A program made the position numbers and the translations under genes. A stretch of 6,843 nucleotides of DNA, taken from contig DAOWEV010000183.1 of assembly GCA_030638325.1 (NCBI GenBank), positions 1 to 6,843 on the forward strand, read 5' to 3'. Positions 6,323 to 6,843 of this stretch are shown piece after piece; the first letter of the stretch is position 1, and every line of letters starts with the position of its first letter. The stretch comes from Bacteroidales bacterium (GTDB taxonomy: Bacteria; Bacteroidota; Bacteroidia; Bacteroidales; JAGOPY01). The notes beneath the pieces are model-generated. The model ran no database searches. It was not told the origin of the DNA and saw nothing but the letters and a program-made list of their open reading frames with translations.

Positions 6323-6413
6323 TAATATTGTAAGGCCTAATATCGGATGATATTGAAACCGGACAGTGTGTCATTTTGGAACATCATTGTACGTAAATGA
6401 ACAAAAAACTGCG
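6323..6413 (+). repeat. 91-bp direct repeat, copy B
   Basis: This is the partner of 5488-5578 in the same orientation (82/91 identical). The inner hairpin TCATTT (6371-6376) / AAATGA (6395-6400), extended by TGT/ACA across a single bulged base, is fully kept. The outer 11-bp stem seen in copy A is not: the arms here read GGATGATATTG (6345-6355) and CAAAAAACTGC (6402-6412), which barely pair. Confidence 0.85.
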
Positions 6414-6686
6414 GGGAATTTAATTTTTTTTGTAAGGAAATTCACTTGCCGGCGACTAAATTATAAATCGAGAAATTTAAAATCATTTAAAATTTATTTT
6501 GAATTAGAAATCCACCTTCTTTGATGGTGGTTATGTTCTTTTTTTGTTATACATGATGAAAAGTATTGGAATATTGGAATAATGGAATGTTGGAATAATG
6601 CAGGGTTATCAAAATGTTTTTCATCTTCAATCTTTTAAAATGATGGAGGTAAAGATAAGGATAACTGAAAGAAAATGTAAGCAGGC
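6414..6686. other. Non-coding AT-rich region
   Basis: No gene or promoter is supported in this stretch. It contains a 9-bp direct repeat ATTTAAAAT (6475-6483, 6485-6493). It also has a short hairpin CCACC/GGTGG (6512-6516 / 6526-6530) with a run of seven T about eight bases later (6539-6545). That spacing is too long for a standard intrinsic terminator, and there is no plus-strand gene upstream of it. The octanucleotide repeat at 6564-6600 is listed separately. The right part is the 3' flank of the minus-strand LuxR-type gene. Confidence 0.5.
6564..6600 (+). repeat. Octanucleotide tandem repeat (TATTGGAA)n
   Basis: There are four 8-bp units, TATTGGAA, TATTGGAA, TAATGGAA and TGTTGGAA (6564-6595), followed by a partial unit TAATG (6596-6600). 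All changes fall in the first half of the unit, so the GGAA core recurs every eight bases. It lies downstream of the minus-strand LuxR-type gene. No coding role is seen. Confidence 0.8.
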
Positions 6687-6843
6687 TTACAGGTTCTCAA
6701 GGAAAGCGATCAGGTTTTCATCACTCTCCATGTTCAACTTCTTACGAAGCCTGGCACGTGCGACGGTGATGCTGTTTATTGTCTGGTAGGTGATGGCAGA
6801 GATCTCTTTGGTGGTCATATTCAGGCGGAGAAAGGCGCATAGC
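6687..6843 (-). CDS. LuxR-type helix-turn-helix protein, C-terminal fragment (5' partial at right edge)
   Basis: The minus strand is open from the window edge to a TAA at 6689-6687 and gives 51 residues, from LCAFLRLNMTTKEISAI to SDENLIAFLENL. This is the end of a LuxR/GerE-type DNA-binding domain. It shows the 'RLNMTTKEIS' scaffold helix, the recognition helix around TINSITVARARLRKKL, and the final LN-x-x-S-DENL-x-x-FL stretch. From memory, this ending is typical of Bacteroidota regulators that carry sensor or tetratricopeptide parts upstream of the HTH; what precedes it here is outside the window. An ATG (in LNM) occurs inside the fragment but would start in mid-domain, so it is not the start. 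The plus-strand frame over the same bases is a shadow. No good terminator follows the stop. Confidence 0.82.
   Translation of the reverse strand, partial: LCAFLRLNMTTKEISAITYQTINSITVARARLRKKLNMESDENLIAFLENL

Noticed and set aside
6317..6324. TATATTTG on the minus strand as transposase promoter
   Set aside because: It matches the -7 consensus but is about 150 bases from the start, has no -33 element and lies in very AT-rich DNA where the match is likely by chance.
5488..6413. CRISPR array
   Set aside because: Only two repeat copies, 91 bp long and 835 bp apart, with no regular short spacers and no cas genes.
6512..6545. Intrinsic terminator (CCACC/GGTGG hairpin and T-run)
   Set aside because: The stem is only 5 bp, the T-run starts eight bases after it, and no plus-strand gene lies upstream.
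6598..6789. 63-codon plus-strand open frame
   Set aside because: It overlaps the LuxR-type C-terminus on the minus strand, which has a convincing HTH sequence; the plus-strand product resembles nothing.

Overview
The window looks like a chromosomal segment of a Bacteroidota organism, probably class Bacteroidia; I cannot place it more precisely. Two proteins end in type IX secretion (T9SS) type A sorting domains. Start codons mostly have A-rich leaders without Shine-Dalgarno sequences. Promoter-like sites match the Bacteroidota TTTG / TAnnTTTG pattern. Intergenic DNA carries the GAA-loop palindromes and short G-A-A tandem repeats that I remember as frequent in this phylum.

Layout. (1) 1-2074, plus strand: the 3' part of a secreted Asp-box (BNR/sortilin-like) protein with a T9SS tail. 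Four bases later comes an exported NodB-type polysaccharide deacetylase with its own ~95-residue C-terminal domain; the pair is probably co-transcribed. (2) 2075-2258: a gap holding a good Bacteroidota promoter. (3) 2259-4580, plus strand: a 773-residue mosaic surface protein made of a signal peptide, an Omp28/thioredoxin-like domain with a CPYC motif, a PKD domain, a stack of PKD-like/Ig-like modules and a T9SS tail. (4) 4662-5408, minus strand: a small exported protein of unknown function, convergent with the previous gene. Its start is placed inside the longest reading frame because of a Shine-Dalgarno site, a signal peptide and a promoter. (5) 5488-6413: a repeat-rich island around a single IS200/IS605-like (Y1, REP-associated type) transposase on the minus strand with all catalytic residues present. 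(6) 6414-6686: AT-rich non-coding DNA with an octanucleotide tandem repeat. (7) 6687-6843, minus strand: the last 51 codons of a LuxR-type helix-turn-helix protein running off the right edge.

The island in (5) is the most interesting part. The transposase gene sits between two copies of a three-hairpin module in inverted orientation (5634-5716 and 6182-6267). Hairpin order, a 13-nt first spacer and mostly GAA loops are conserved while the stem sequences differ in a pairing-preserving way. Outside this lies a 91-bp direct repeat (5488-5578 and 6323-6413, 82/91 identical), itself hairpin-rich. This looks like a REP/RAYT-type system (palindromes mobilised or maintained by a domesticated single-strand transposase) nested in a second repeat family. 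The genes on either side are ordinary envelope and surface functions and show no obvious functional link to the island.
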